This document shows positions 34,320-45,840 of a stretch of DNA of 64,000 nt, one piece after another. The notes below the pieces were generated by a model, which saw only the letters and a program-made list of their open reading frames with translations, made no database searches and was not told the DNA's origin. The DNA is from Apoda limacodes (Eukaryota; Arthropoda; Insecta; Lepidoptera; Limacodidae): assembly GCA_946406115.1 (NCBI GenBank), contig OX291558.1, positions 21,134,205 to 21,198,204 of the forward strand. Reading direction: 5' to 3'. The stretch's first letter is position 1. Each line of letters opens with the position of its first letter. A program made the position numbers and the translations under genes.

Positions 34320-35800
34320 TTAATTCCATGCATTTTTATCATAAAGGAAGTCTTGAATTGTGTAATAAGCTTTTTCGACAAAATTCTGAACTTTTGAACT
34401 TTTTTTAAGTTTAATTCACATATTTCTGCAGGGATTTTATTGTAAAATGGATAAATTGTCTTTTAAATGATTGATCTATTTTCTTAAGCCTTGTGTGGAC
34501 CAGAGCAATTTTGTGTCTATGTTGAGTATTACGATTATAAATATCGCTATTCTTTTTAAAGCTTTTAAAGCAAAAAATTTTATGAACATAAATAAATTAT
34601 CTTATAGTATATTTATATTTTTTTATTTCTTCCTTATTATAAATTTTTGTTTGTTTTTTTTTTTTTGTAACGTTAGTTAATATTAATATACTGTAAATAT
34701 TAGATTAAAATCTAAGTGTCTAAACAGAATTCTTCATCCTTCAGATGAAGAGTTCTAAGCCTTACGTTGGATGATCTATCTGTAAATTGGTCAATAAATA
34801 AATGGAAATGGAAAAATATATTGAGACAGTTAGTTTAAGACCTTGATTTCCTAAAATTTAATTTAAAATTTAATCTTTAAGATTGTAAATTGCTTGAACA
34901 GCCCTCTTCTGCAGCAGAAAGATTGTTTGAATATCGGCGTGTTCCCATAGTAAAATACCGAAGGACATCACGATATGAAATTAGCTGAAGTATACAATCC
35001 GGGCAGTAGCTTCGTCCGTAATTTTAATCGCGAATGCTGCAGAACTAAGCCTTTTCGGCAATTTAGCTATATGTGGGCCCCACTGCAGCTTTGTGTCTAG
35101 GGTAATACCTAAGATTACTGTATTATCGACAATGTGTAACTTCTCTCCGTTTATAAATACTCTGGTTCTTGCCTGTCTGTCATTTGGTGTACAAAATTTA
35201 AACATTTGGTTTTCTTGCTATTAAGGAGTAAATTATAAATGTTGAACCAGTGGACAACTTTAGTCAGACAGTTGTTAACATTATTTAAAACGTCTGCAAA
35301 CAACACTATCTCATGACTATCTTTTACAATTGTAGGCAGATCATGAATGTATGTAAGAGATAGGTATGGCCCAAGAATGGAACGCTGACGACGTTTGATC
35401 GAGGGGAGCGCTTCCCATTTATGTCAACTGTCCGAATTCTACTGTCCAGATACGAGCTAATAAGTATAAGTGCAGTACTCTTAATACCATAGTGACGTAA
35501 TTTCCTAATCAGAGTTTCATTTTGGACGCAATCAAATGCCTTGCAGAGATCACAGAAAACACCCAAGGCATCCATCGAGTCTTCCCAAGCATCAAATATG
35601 TGCTAGATAAGTTCAACACCAGAATTGGTTGTTGAGCGACCTCTTGCAAATGCAAACTGTTTAAAAGTTAGCAGTGAACTAAAGTTAATACTCAATTAAT
35701 TAAGGATCATTTTTTCAAATAATGTACTGAAAACAGGCAGTATAGAAATTGGTCTCAAGTTAGCCAGGTTAGTAGTACTACCTGATTTAAATATAGGTAT
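34320..35800 (-). pseudogene. LINE reverse transcriptase pseudogene
   Basis: Minus-strand pieces, in protein order. About 35800-35580: palm entry region. 35575-35324: CDLCKAFDCVQNETLIRKL and RHYGIKSTAL, with the GVPQG box largely deleted. About 35320-35210: LFAD followed directly by later sequence, so the second aspartate of the YADD box is gone. 35205-34981: LGITLDTKLQWGPHI. About 34980-34880: YFSXFHIVMSFGILLW and LLQKRAVQAIY. 34560-34320: FYNKIPAEIC and a frameshifted AYYTIQDF C-terminus. Loss of catalytic residues and several frameshifts make it dead. Confidence 0.72.
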
Positions 35801-36040
35801 AACTTTACTATACTTCATGAGATCAGGAAATACACCACATTCAATACAATTATTAGATATATATAAAAGTTAGTTGGGGGGAATAACTGAAACTATAATT
35901 TTAACTAGGGTAACAGAATGGCCCCACAGGACAGCAGTGTTTTTAAATTTTAATGAGTTGAATGCTTTAATAACATCATTACGGTTTACATGTGTGAATT
36001 TCAAATAATTTAAGCATTCTTTTACATTTTATTTGTGTTT
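34320..36040 (-). mobile_element. Decayed CR1/Jockey-like LINE with a nested insertion
   Basis: The minus strand holds the reverse transcriptase and C-terminal remnants of a non-LTR retrotransposon. At about 34570-34850 the coding remnant is interrupted by unrelated AT-rich sequence. That insertion ends in a plus-strand tail with a hairpin (TTCTTCATC against GATGAAGA) and AATAAATAAATGGAAATGG, which looks like the 3' end of another element. The 5' half with endonuclease is absent. Confidence 0.7.
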
Positions 36041-36761
36041 TTAGTCTTTTAAATAGTATATTTAAAATAGAATATAAAAAAACTTTTTCAAATATATCAA
36101 TTGTGTGGCGCCTTTGTCATTTAATATTATTGACTTGACAAAAATATGAAATATCTACAAATATAATACTAAGAAACACCTTTAACTTGGTCTGCAGGTG
36201 CACCTTTTATATGTGGTTTAAACAAGTATTATTAATGTTTACATTCCATTAATGACATTCATCCGTCGTGCCCTAGCCTCGCCTCGAATGCCAGCCATTT
36301 TAGAACCAAATGGAATTTTCTGTACTAATTGAAAGAGGCCTGATAGTTCCACGTTGGGGCCGTAGAAACTTGGTAAGCTCTTGTTCCGGGTTGCCACCTG
36401 CGTCGACACGCTGGTGGCGTCCTACTCACCAACGACCTCAAAGGTAAAAGGTACGGCAGCTGCGTCCGCTGTAAGCCGAAAGTGGCTCAAATACGCCAAC
36501 CTTGAGGCTGGTTTCATATTTGTGCCGTTTGGGGTTGAAACCCTGGGGCCATAAGGCCCAGAAGCAACGTACCTTGTTCGTGACCTCTTCGCACGACAGG
36601 TTAAGGCGTCGAGTGACCGGAGGGCTAGCAGCTTCCTATGCCAAAGGATCAGTTTGGCGATTAGCGAAGAAAAAGTAAACCTGGAAGTAACTTAATCGTA
36701 TACGTGCAACGTTGGCACGATTGACGCCGCTCCGTGAATTTTAATTCGGAATTTATCAAAA

Positions 36762-38120
36762 TGTCGAAAACCCCTATCGAAAATATGTTACGCGAGTTGC
36801 AAAACACCGTATCAGTGCTTGTTAATAAAGTGAAAGACTTAGATATTCAAATTCAATTCAATTTATTCAGTTTAGGCTACAATAATTGAGCACTTATGAA
36901 TGTCACTACGCCATCGGTTCGTAAGTATACAGGGCGGGAGACCTTGTACTGAGAAGAACCGGCAAGAAACTCAGCAAGGGCATTTCTTTTCTCCCTTTCT
37001 CTTACAGCGTCCAATTAAAATATTGGAAAATGCCCTCCCTATCATAAAAGGACATTTTCCATTACAAACATAAAAAACATGAAATATAAAGCACAAACAC
37101 AACATAAAAAAGTATCTAATATAAACAAAAGACAGTTTATGTATTCATCACTAAGGAATAATCAATGTCTTACAGTATTAATAAACAAAACAAAAAAGTA
37201 AGACTAAATACTAAGAATACAAAAAAGTTTGCAAGAGCAGACCAGCCTCCACAGGCGGCACCCGTTCACGAGTATGACACATGAATCAGCCATCGCTTCG
37301 CTCAACCATGTTTTGTATAAAAATAAGTGACCAAAGCGCTATAATCTCCGATCAATCACAAGTGATTTCTCAGTTCCGTTCCTCTATTGTGACAGAGTGT
37401 ACTCAAAGTTGTACACCACCTACCGTCAAACCAACGACGAGGTCAAGCTTAAGCAACACAGCGCCGCCAGCGCCTCAACGCGTAGCTCGTCCAGCACGAG
37501 TTAAAGCTGCAGTAGCCATAAACACCGCTATTAAGCGACCTGCGACCGCTGGAAAAGCTCTCGCTCCAAGCGCAAGTACAACGTCATCGGTTACGGAAGA
37601 AAAGAGGCAGGTAGATAATCCGCCTATAGTTAAAGGCACGACTGACGCCATAACGTTAAAAACTAATGACGAAACCCAAATTTCATCAAAACCGGAATAC
37701 ACACCACGTCAAGAGCACGGACCTTGGCCTTGGTGGATCCTGGATGCAAGTAGATTATTCCAAACGTCGCCAGCGTAAAAATCGATTAGTGGTTGTGGGC
37801 TCTGGAACCATGGATAAAGATTTACAATCTGTGGAGCGCCTTAAATTTATTTAAGCTTGGCTATTTAAACCACAAACTACTGCTGAAAACGTTACAGGTT
37901 TTCTAAATCGAGTTAGCCCGTATGACTCATACATCATCGAATTATTAAATCAAACCGTCATGCTTCGTTTGTGATTGGAATGCCAGAAACTATGTATGAA
38001 CTGTTTCAATCACCCTCTGTGTGGCCGCCAGGCGTTCACTTCTCAGACTGGTTTCCCGTTCGCCCCCGTGCACAGCGGGGCTATAAGCAGGCCCACGGCC
38101 GCGACCACGACAGTGCATGA
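36762..38120 (+). pseudogene. LINE ORF1 pseudogene
   Basis: An ATG at 36762 opens MSKTPIENMLRELQNTVSV, a helical, possibly coiled-coil start. It is cut at about 36849 by a nested repeat and resumes near 37318 with KISDQSAIISDQSQVISQF. A proline/alanine/threonine-rich linker follows (37430-37700). After a frameshift comes VVVGSG, then FKPQTTAENVTGFLN and, from about 37962, ASFVIGMPETMYELF ending RPRAQRG with a stop at 38118-38120. ORF1 proteins of this kind bind the element RNA. The stop overlaps an ATG at 38117. The seven-A run after that ATG puts it one base out of frame with the endonuclease, suggesting a lost A. Confidence 0.65.
36849..37318 (-). mobile_element. Repeat inserted in the LINE ORF1
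   Basis: Extra sequence separates two adjoining parts of ORF1. It contains GAGAAGAACCGGCAAGAAACT, shared in diverged form with 4010-4035. The minus strand reads VPPVEAGLLLQTFLYS, which looks like the end of a LINE coding region, so this is probably a 5'-truncated LINE copy. Exact junctions are uncertain. Confidence 0.5.
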
Positions 38121-38129
38121 AAAAAACTT

Positions 38130-40316
38130 CACCACAGTCACTCCAACTGCGCCAACATGTCTACTGAGAAACAACTTACCTATACCGACACCGCAATCTA
38201 ACGCATTAGTTATTTGTCATCAGAACGTAGCATCGCTTAATAGGAAGACACAGAAACTGGAAGTGCTGTTACAAAGTGAATTGCAATGTGATGTGTTAGG
38301 GCTAACGGAACATTGGTTAAATAATGATCAGTTAAAATCCATTTTTATAGACGGTTACTCGCTGGGTTTGAGCTACCGTAGAAAAATTATTACTCACGGT
38401 GGATCGTGCTTGTACGTTAAAAGTAACTTAAAATATGTAGAAAATTTAGCGCTGACAGAAATGTCGGTCGAACGGTATTGCGAAATATCAGCTATAGATT
38501 TGATTGACTTACATATTACAGTTGTATGTGTATATAGAACTAATTTAATTAGTGTATCTGATTTTTTGATACATTTAGAACGCTTGCTCGACAAGATAAT
38601 TGAATGTAATAAAATATTTGTCATAGTAGGTGACACCAATATTAACTGTATTAGTGATTTTGGCTCAGATGTAAACAGCCTATGTGATCTGTTATCTACT
38701 CACGAGTTTAGAAATGAGGTTAACTTTCCTACGCGAGTCACACCGTTTTCGGCAACGTCCTTAGATCACTTGTATACAAACCTGCCGGCGGGCACGGTGC
38801 AAACATCCTAAGTAACTACCAACCTAAGTGATCACTGCATTATAACAACGCGTATACGCAAAAAATTAGAAAAGACATTTACGAAATTTCGATATACCTT
38901 CTCAATGCGTCAGCAAACTACATAGCACCTATTCTTGCAGAGATTTTTAATTGTATCCTGATGTGTTTAAGCTCAGCAAAAATTTCGTCTTTATTTAAAG
39001 GAAAAGGACCCAAACACAGTATAGACGGCTATAGACCAGTATCCGTCATTCCATCCATCGCAAAGGTATTTGAGAATGGTATAAGTTCGCGGCTTACTGA
39101 CTTTCTATCGGTGACTGACGCTCTGTCCGATTGTCAATACGCGTACCGTGCGCGTCCGGGACGATCGACAACGTCACTTGCGCGTGAGCTCACTCGGTTG
39201 GTGGTCGATGCCCGAATGCGACACCAGCAAGTGGCGGTGCTGTGCTGCGACTTGTCCAAGGCATTTGACGTTGCCGATCATGCCCTGCTTGCGATGAAGT
39301 TGAGACACTATGGGATACATGACGAAGCACTGCCCTTGTTAACCGACCTACTGTGTAACTAACTGGTAACGGTGGACAAATACAATCCGATCCTATGGTA
39401 ACCGCGATGGGTGTAGCGCAAGGCTCATCATTTTTCACTTTTACTAAACGATTTACCACAGTCTATACAGGGTGCAGTAATTTTAATGTACGCTGATGAC
39501 GTGGCAGTCGTGGTGTGCGCCCCCTGTCAGCAAGAGCTAACACAGCGATTAAATGATGTGGCGACGCGATTATCCAACTGATTCACGCAAAATGGACTTG
39601 GCTTCTATCTGAATAAGACCCACTTTATGCAGTTCAATTTATCTGAACGTGCGCCTGATAGTGTTGACCTTACAGTGGGCGGAAAAAGGATAGCGCAAGT
39701 TCTCGTAACTTCCTTTCTGGGCTTCGAAATTGACAGGGGATTGACTTGGCGATGGCATATTGATAAACTATGCAAAAAACTAGGCAGCGCCTGCTTCGCC
39801 CTTAACCGTCTGTCGAGTGTGGTATCCAGGGAGGCGGTGTGAGAATGTTATTTTGCAACCGTGCACTCACTGTTGCAGTATGGAGTCGAGCTGTGGGGGC
39901 GCTCCGCTGACTGGCAGCGCGTCTTTAGACTGCAGAAACGAACTGTTAGAGCAATAGTTAAAGTAAGTCAGACAACATCGGCTAAACCTTACTTCAAATC
40001 GCTTGAAATATTGACTCTGCATTCTCTACTTATTTTGACTATTGCCATATATGTAAGGGAAAATATTTTGTGGTTTGCAAAAAACAAAGATAGACACCAC
40101 TACAAAACCCGGAACCGTGGAAAGCTTCAAACAGTGAGCTGTGGCCTGGAGAAATCTAGAAAGCTAATTCAGGTGATAGGACCAACAGTGTATAACCACT
40201 TACCAAAAGGCGTCATTAACGCCCCAACTATAAGTGGTTTTAAAATAAGATTAAAGCGTTGGCTTGTCAACCAAGTGTTCTATAGCATAGACGAGTTTTT
40301 TGACTTAAAAATATAA
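38130..40316 (+). pseudogene. LINE ORF2: AP endonuclease plus reverse transcriptase pseudogene
   Basis: The endonuclease domain is read from about 38200: ICHQNVASLNRK (HQN start of the fold), LTEHWL, GGSCLYV, and VVGDTNIN, where the D is catalytic, near 38625. It ends at SLDHLYTN (38765). A stop at 38809 and a deletion remove the linker and early reverse transcriptase. The palm resumes at 38961: YRPVSVIPSIAKVFE, YRARPGRSTT, CDLSKAFD. After a stop at 39361 it reads VAQGSS in place of GVPQG, then YADDVAVVV with the catalytic pair at 39494-39499. The C-terminal part runs to a stop at 40315. At least three stops or frameshifts are present. Confidence 0.82.
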
Positions 40317-40500
40317 CTGACATGTAATTTTATTCCTAATTTATAATTAAATCGACATATATAATCTAATTCAAGTAAGTAAATTTAATTCAATTTATTT
40401 AATTTTATTCTTAATTTTAATTTTATTTATACTACTGACATTTTGGTTAAATATTATTGTATTTTTGTGTTGTTATTTTTGCAAATAAAGGTAATGTTTA

Positions 40501-42079
40501 GGTAAATACCTACCTATATAACAATTTATATTTGATAAGATTTTTTTATATTGTCGTGTAATACTAAATATTACCAATAAATGATGTATATGTCTATGCT
40601 ATATTTAATTATTTTTATTTTTTATTTATTTTTATATGTCTAAGCTATATTACACTGTTCTACATCGACATCCATACTTACATCCACTTTCTATTATACT
40701 CTCCGATATAAATCATCCATTACTATCTGACGAAATGAAAATTCTTTAAAGCTGAATGCTATTAAAAGCATCTTACCCACAAGTCACAAAGGCAGCGATC
40801 AATATTCGCTCAGTGCAGCGCCAAACGGCAAACTGGATTTCATATGAGTAAGGATTGGAGCAAATCCAGTGCTGATTGAAAACTATATTTGTCATGAGCC
40901 AGGATTTATCACAGCTTCGTAAACTCTAGAAGTGGCAAATATGAGTAAATATTTAACTTCGCGAAAAGCACGTACCGTATGTTTTATTTTTTCTCGGAAA
41001 CATGATCACAATATATCCTATCACCTTTTTTATTTAAAACAGAAAAAGACTTTCTTCTTGTTGTCTTTATGAAATTGTACAAAGTTCAACACCACTTGTA
41101 AAAATAATAATTGGTTTGAAAAATGGCAAAAAAAATGTCGTTATTTCTATATATTATAATTAATTGAAACCAATGGTCAGTGATATGATTTTTTAATTAT
41201 TTAATCTGTATATCGTAACAAGTATATTCTAGCCAAAAGGTGTAGAACTAAATTCTAAATATTTTTTCATGTATGACACCCGATAAACACAAAAATAATG
41301 TTCATATATGTCATGGCTGTGGCCTTATGTTTTCCGCACTGTGCTTCGCAATTGAGACATTTTAGGTAGGTTACCAATTCGCTAAGGTTAAATCAACTCT
41401 ATCCCTTAATCAAGGAAATATCTGATGTTATTCAGTATTCTGATGGTATTCTTTAAGTTTCTGGTAATATCTATTTATGATCAAAATATTAATGATCAAA
41501 CCTAAGTCAGATCTAGCGTATTTAAATCAACGCTTTATACGAAAAGCCACAGGTTTCTTTAAGTAATAGTTATTCGTTTGTTTTAAAATGACTGATTTTA
41601 TTGTGTTTATGTTTTTTTTAATTCATGTTTCAATCCTAAATAACCACTTATATTATTTTAAATTAAAAATGTTTAAAATAGTATTTATGACTTTTATCAG
41701 CACTATGTTTTAAAGTATAATAAGACATTTGCTTATAAATATTTATTTAAAATTTTAATGCTGATTTAAAAAGCGAAGTAGTCTCAAAATCATGTTTTTT
41801 GTGTACTGTTTTATTTATATAATTGAAGTGTTAAATGATAATAAAATTAACAATGATAGCACGGAACTTACTCTTACCATTACTCAAAAGATTTAATAGA
41901 AAGATTATTATTCATAGCTGCATTTAGTATTCAAAATTAAACTCCTTAATTATTAACAAAATAATAAAAAAAATTACAGCAATGTTCTTATAAAACGTCA
42001 TAGAAAATGCAATCAATCTTTTCAGACCTTTTGAAGAACTTCCCAAAAAGAAAAAATGAAACAAATGATGGCAATAATT
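40501..42079. other. AT-rich sequence, nothing recognised
   Basis: A long AT-rich interval without usable frames; no repeat family was recognised. Confidence 0.45.
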
Positions 42080-42270
42080 TAGTAACGTGACTTTTATAGC
42101 GCTATTATTAAGGAACTGCCCACTCCATCAAACACGTAACTCCACCGCATCTAGTTTCGTGAAACTATTTCTAAGGTCGTAGTGAGGGGACGTTTTGATG
42201 TATACAACGTATTTGTCAATGCTCGTGTAATCATAGGACTTTTATGCAGACCATCACTGCTACATTTATA
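42080..42270 (+). repeat. Dispersed noncoding block, copy 2
   Basis: Counterpart of 29840-30050: ACTTTTATAGCGCTATTATTA, CCCACTCCATCAAACA, GTAGTGAGGGGACGTTTTGAT and TTTTATGCAG. Confidence 0.65.
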
Positions 42271-42534
42271 TTTCTTCGTAAAAATAAAGAGGTTTTTTAT
42301 GTTACAAATTATGATAACCGTAAAGGTCAAAATTATTTAGACCTTGTAGGTATAAAAGTATACAATCTTATTTGTGTTCAATACAATTTCTCAACACCTT
42401 CATATTGAAACTACTGATACAATATTAATGTATATGCCATATAATACTACACTATAAGGGATTCAAATAGGTACTTCATCTTATAATGTTATAACATGAA
42501 TCTATTAAATGCATCATGGTGGAGCCGCTGCAAA

Positions 42535-42833
42535 CTAGCTTTTTCCAGCGGCTCCACCCGCGCTAAAGTCCTTAATGATAGTAATAAAGTTTGATTTAGC
42601 AAGCTATAGCTATAATTATAGTTCATTTACGTGGAGTTTGGTCAAATTTATTCCTGCTGGACCTTTTTGATTTTTCAGGATAAAAAGTAGCTGACAAAAA
42701 GGTGTCCTTCTCCATCTCTTCAAATATCTTTGTGCCAAATGTCAGCTCAATTGGATGCTCCATTGCGATGTGAAAAATAATAAAAAACAGACAAACAGAC
42801 TCACTTTCGCATTTATATTATTAGTACGGATAA
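42535..42833 (-). mobile_element. Helitron-like element, about 300 bp
   Basis: The minus strand starts near 42833 with CCGTACTAATAATATAAATG and GCGAAAGTGAGTCTG, carries GAGCTGACATTTGGCACAAAG, and ends GCGGGTGGAGCCGCTGG then AAAAAGCTAGT. A 13-bp GC-rich hairpin (42518-42530 against 42546-42558) straddles the 3' end. A truncated copy lies in the other arm of the inverted duplication (47066-47273). Confidence 0.55.
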
Positions 42834-42904
42834 AAGCGAAAGTAATTTCAGAAGCAAAATGAAATTGTGCCTAAACAAATATTAACAAACGTCAAATTAT
42901 ATCC

Positions 42905-42949
42905 TTAACTAGAAAATGTAACTTGATATAAGTTACATTTTCTAGTTAA
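42905..42949. repeat. fold-back palindrome, 20-bp arms
   Basis: Positions 42905-42924 are the exact reverse complement of 42930-42949, with a 5-nt centre (GATAT). The matching place in the right arm of the inverted duplication (about 46975-46996) has only one half, so the palindrome arose in this arm after duplication or was lost in the other. Confidence 0.92.
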
Positions 42950-43059
42950 TTTTAATGGCACCCACATTTTTAGAATAAAACTTGTCTGTGATCTTGCGCC
43001 ATGCTAGATAGTTAACTACTATGCTCTTTTCACTTCCATTATAAATGTAAAAAAGCCTA

Positions 43060-43603
43060 TAAAATGCTTGGATTCCTACATAAACCAACTAAATCTTTCA
43101 AAAAGGTAGAATATTTAATGATGCTGTATTCTGCATATATTCAAAGCATTATGGAATAAGCCTCGTCGATCTAGTTCCCTTTTTTTGTAACCCATATTAC
43201 CCAGCTGGAATCTGTGCAGCGGAATTTTACACGCTGCTTATATTATCGCCTAGGAAAGCAGGGAGTTTACGCTGATAGGCTCAATTTTTTCCAAATGCCC
43301 TCTCTGGAGAATCGACGATTAGTTTCCGACATGAAACTATTGTTCGATGTAGTCAACGCAGTCCTAGACTTTCCTGAGCTTACGGAACGCGTTGGTGTGC
43401 GGGCAAGTTCAATTCGTACGAGGCAGATGCGCTCTCTGCACGTTGGGTTGGCACGTATAAATTACGCCAGAAAGTCTGTTCTACAACAAATCATTCTAGC
43501 ATATGAAAAGAAAATCAGAGGCGTTGATATATTTTTTCTCTGTCGCAATACTTTTATTAACTCTGTTGTGAAGTCTCTTCCTAAATTAAATCCAAACAAT
43601 TAA
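43060..43603 (+). pseudogene. LINE C-terminal coding remnant (left arm)
   Basis: The upstream piece reads KAYKMLGFLHKPTKSF and YLMMLYSAYIQSIME, the usual end of a Jockey-type reverse transcriptase, with a stop where Y-x-S/W is expected. After a frame change, 43214-43603 reads RNFTRCLYYRLGKQGVYADR ... ARINYARKSVLQQ to a natural-looking end. No catalytic residues are included. The right-arm copy has about the same protein, ending earlier. Confidence 0.75.
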
Positions 43604-43815
43604 CAGAGCAGAATAGGCGCACTCACATATACAATCACACAGATACACATGCTTAGATACGGTTCTTTACATATCGTGTAATGTTATATCTTTTGCCTTC
43701 TTTGATTTTTTTTCTAGAACATAATAATACGTAGATTTTATAAGAATGAATTTTTATACTTACATATTTAGATTTAAGAAGCTGTAAGGTTTGCATCATA
43801 TCAATAAATAAAATA
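43060..43815 (+). mobile_element. Jockey-like LINE 3' part in the left arm
   Basis: It contains the C-terminal reverse transcriptase-associated region and a 3' UTR ending in an AATAAATAAAATAAATAAA tail at about 43800-43820. The 5' part is missing. It is duplicated in inverted orientation at 46085-46835. Confidence 0.8.
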
Positions 43816-45109
43816 AATAAAAGATAGATTCATTTCTATCGGACAACCTAGTTCGTAAAAACTTTCCGAAGTACCTGTGAATTGCAGTGAAAAGAAGTTA
43901 AAAGTTGTTTCCGATACAACGTCCGATAAATCACCTTTCTTTTGTATGAAGTTAAAAGAAAAAAAAACTTTTTCATCCCATCTATTCGAAAAACGTTTAT
44001 TGGTTCGACGCTAAGCAGAGCAAAGTGCGTCTTTTCTGTAAGAAGATTTTACTGCCGGCAGTAATGAGATTGCAGAGAGTTTTAATCAAATTTTGTTTAA
44101 AACATTTATGTACTAGGATCACATAGTCCCTAGTAATTTTTTGTGCTACCATGATTCCAGAAAAGTATTTGACAGCGTATAACATAATTAATATAGTTTC
44201 AAATTATTATAATAAAATTGTAGATTATAATTTTTTTTCATGAGTTGTGTCTAAAAGCGACTTTTATTTGAAAGACTCCCGTGACTCAGTGGGTATCGAC
44301 ACGACTCATACTGAGACAGATAACTTCTAAAACTGGTAGAAATGAATAAAATTAAATGTAATTTAGTAAAACCCACTTATACTATTTCAATAATACACTT
44401 ACCTACCTATGATTCGGCAGAAAGTAAATACTTTGGAACTTATGCTGTTTGCCACATGAGTGTATTGTAACATTCGCCATTTACACTCGCATTTTGCGGC
44501 ATTTATTTTAAGACTTTTTAACCAGATTTGAGGTGACATTTGTAATTTATTAATACGAATCAAACATGGAAACTTCAACTTCAAGTACGTAACAATATTT
44601 TAGTGACTATTAACTTTTAATAGTCAAAAAGTGATTAAATTATAATAAAGTCTATAAAAAAATCAGTTTTTCTTTAGGTTCCAAAGCATATCAAGTATTA
44701 ACTTAAATATTGGTACTACTGTATTTAAAGATAAACAAGAAAAAAATTGTTACTTTTTGCTACTTTATTAAATATGCGGATGTTTATGGATATTTGTTAT
44801 ACTTAAATTATTTTCTTAAAAATTTCGATGTGCAGTAATATTAAATACTTAAATACATTATTTATAACAAGAAAACAACTTATTGATATTATGAAGTGTT
44901 CTGGAATGAATAACTTTAGTGACTGATGTGATTTTAAGCTAAAGAAGCTGGAACAAGTTATGATCACAGTAATATAGATATTTTAAAACAGACACTATCC
45001 AACTTTAATAAAGAGTACTGACTTACTATAACACACATATAGCCGTATAATGAAATATAGCACATAAAATATATTATATATTAATCCATTAAGTTTATTT
45101 GATGGCAGT

Positions 45110-45375
45110 TTTCAAATTAACTTACCCCACTGTGCGAATGCTAAATCGAGGGGCGTGGATTCGATTCTCGCACAAGACAAACATTTTTTATTTATATTTG
45201 TCTTGAGACTGGATGTTTTCTACGTATAATATGTATGTATTTACTTATATATGTATTTGTATCCTTTCTCTAGTATCCATAGCACAAGCTTTGTTTAGTT
45301 TGGGAAAAGACAGCGCTGTGAGTGTGTTGTTTTGTTGGGTCAATTTGTTTATAAACTCACTATTCAATTTTGTTT
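45110..45375 (+). mobile_element. tRNA-derived SINE, copy 2 (degenerate head)
   Basis: Plus strand: B box GGATTCGATTCTC at 45158-45170, then CAAGACAAACA, TTGTCTTGAGACTGGATG, ATAGCACAAGCTTTG and ACAGCGCTGTG, matching the body of the SINE at 18.75-19.0 kb read in the opposite direction. The A box is hard to place. Confidence 0.7.
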
Positions 45376-45607
45376 TTATGTAATGGGTCTATCAGCTTCC
45401 ATAGTTTAATAGAACATTATAGGGCACATACCTTGATTCACATTTGGAATTTTTTTTTATTTGATCACTTTTGTTAACTTTCATAATTTATCTTGTACTC
45501 AACAGTAACGTAATGTCCCACAAATTTATATTTAATCAATTCATCTCCAATCTTAATCAAATCAAAAGTTTCTTGAACATTCATAGACTGCAGCTCATCC
45601 AGTTTGC

Positions 45608-45702
45608 AGACTTAGTCCAACGAGCGTCGTATGGCTATAACACACGAAGGTCATTAGGACTTGTCATATGACAGCAGTCGTAGTAGCCTTATCGGTGGCT
45701 GA
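45608..45702 (+). repeat. 95-bp inverted repeat, left member
   Basis: The reverse complement of 47301-47394, with about two mismatches in the stretch read. It includes GTCCAACGAGCGTCGTATGG and CATATGACAGCAGTCGTAGT. The pair brackets the right arm of the large inverted duplication. Confidence 0.88.
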
Positions 45703-45729
45703 CAGTCGACTAGCCACTAGATTGACAAC

Positions 45730-45800
45730 GTCCGCCGACACGCACTAAGCCCGTGTGGTGGATTATGGCCAAAGCCCTATTCTCTAAGGAGAGGCCTGTA
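45730..45800 (-). repeat. Lepidopteran tail-type repeat fragment
   Basis: The minus strand reads GGCCTCTCCTTAGAGAATAG, GGCTTTGGCCATAATCCACC and GGGCTTAGTGCG, the same family as 8701-8845 and 25858-26020. Confidence 0.5.
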
Positions 45801-45840
45801 ACCTTTAATATAAATCTTTTTAAATAAAACATTTAAAATA

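Larger units (their letters stand above)
36290..40500 (+). mobile_element. CR1/Jockey-like LINE, close to full length but inactive
   Basis: The most complete LINE in the window: GC-rich 5' UTR (about 36290-36761), ORF1 remnant, AP endonuclease, reverse transcriptase and a short 3' UTR ending near GCAAATAAAGGTAATG (about 40480-40500). It carries a nested repeat in ORF1, a deletion between endonuclease and palm, and several stops and frameshifts. GC content of the 5' UTR and coding parts contrasts with the AT-rich flanks. Confidence 0.8.
42615..44071 (+). repeat. Left arm of a ~1.45-kb inverted duplication
   Basis: This arm is the reverse complement of 45841-47273 apart from scattered substitutions and small indels. 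It contains part of a Helitron-like element, a LINE 3' half and about 250 bp of sequence beyond the LINE tail, so the match is not just two insertions of one LINE family. The inner junction is sharp at 44071 (TAATGAGATT). Confidence 0.92.
44072..45840. other. Spacer between the inverted arms
   Basis: An AT-rich stretch that holds a SINE (45110-45375), one half of a 95-bp inverted repeat pair (45608-45702) and a tail-type repeat (45730-45800). There is no gene. Confidence 0.6.
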
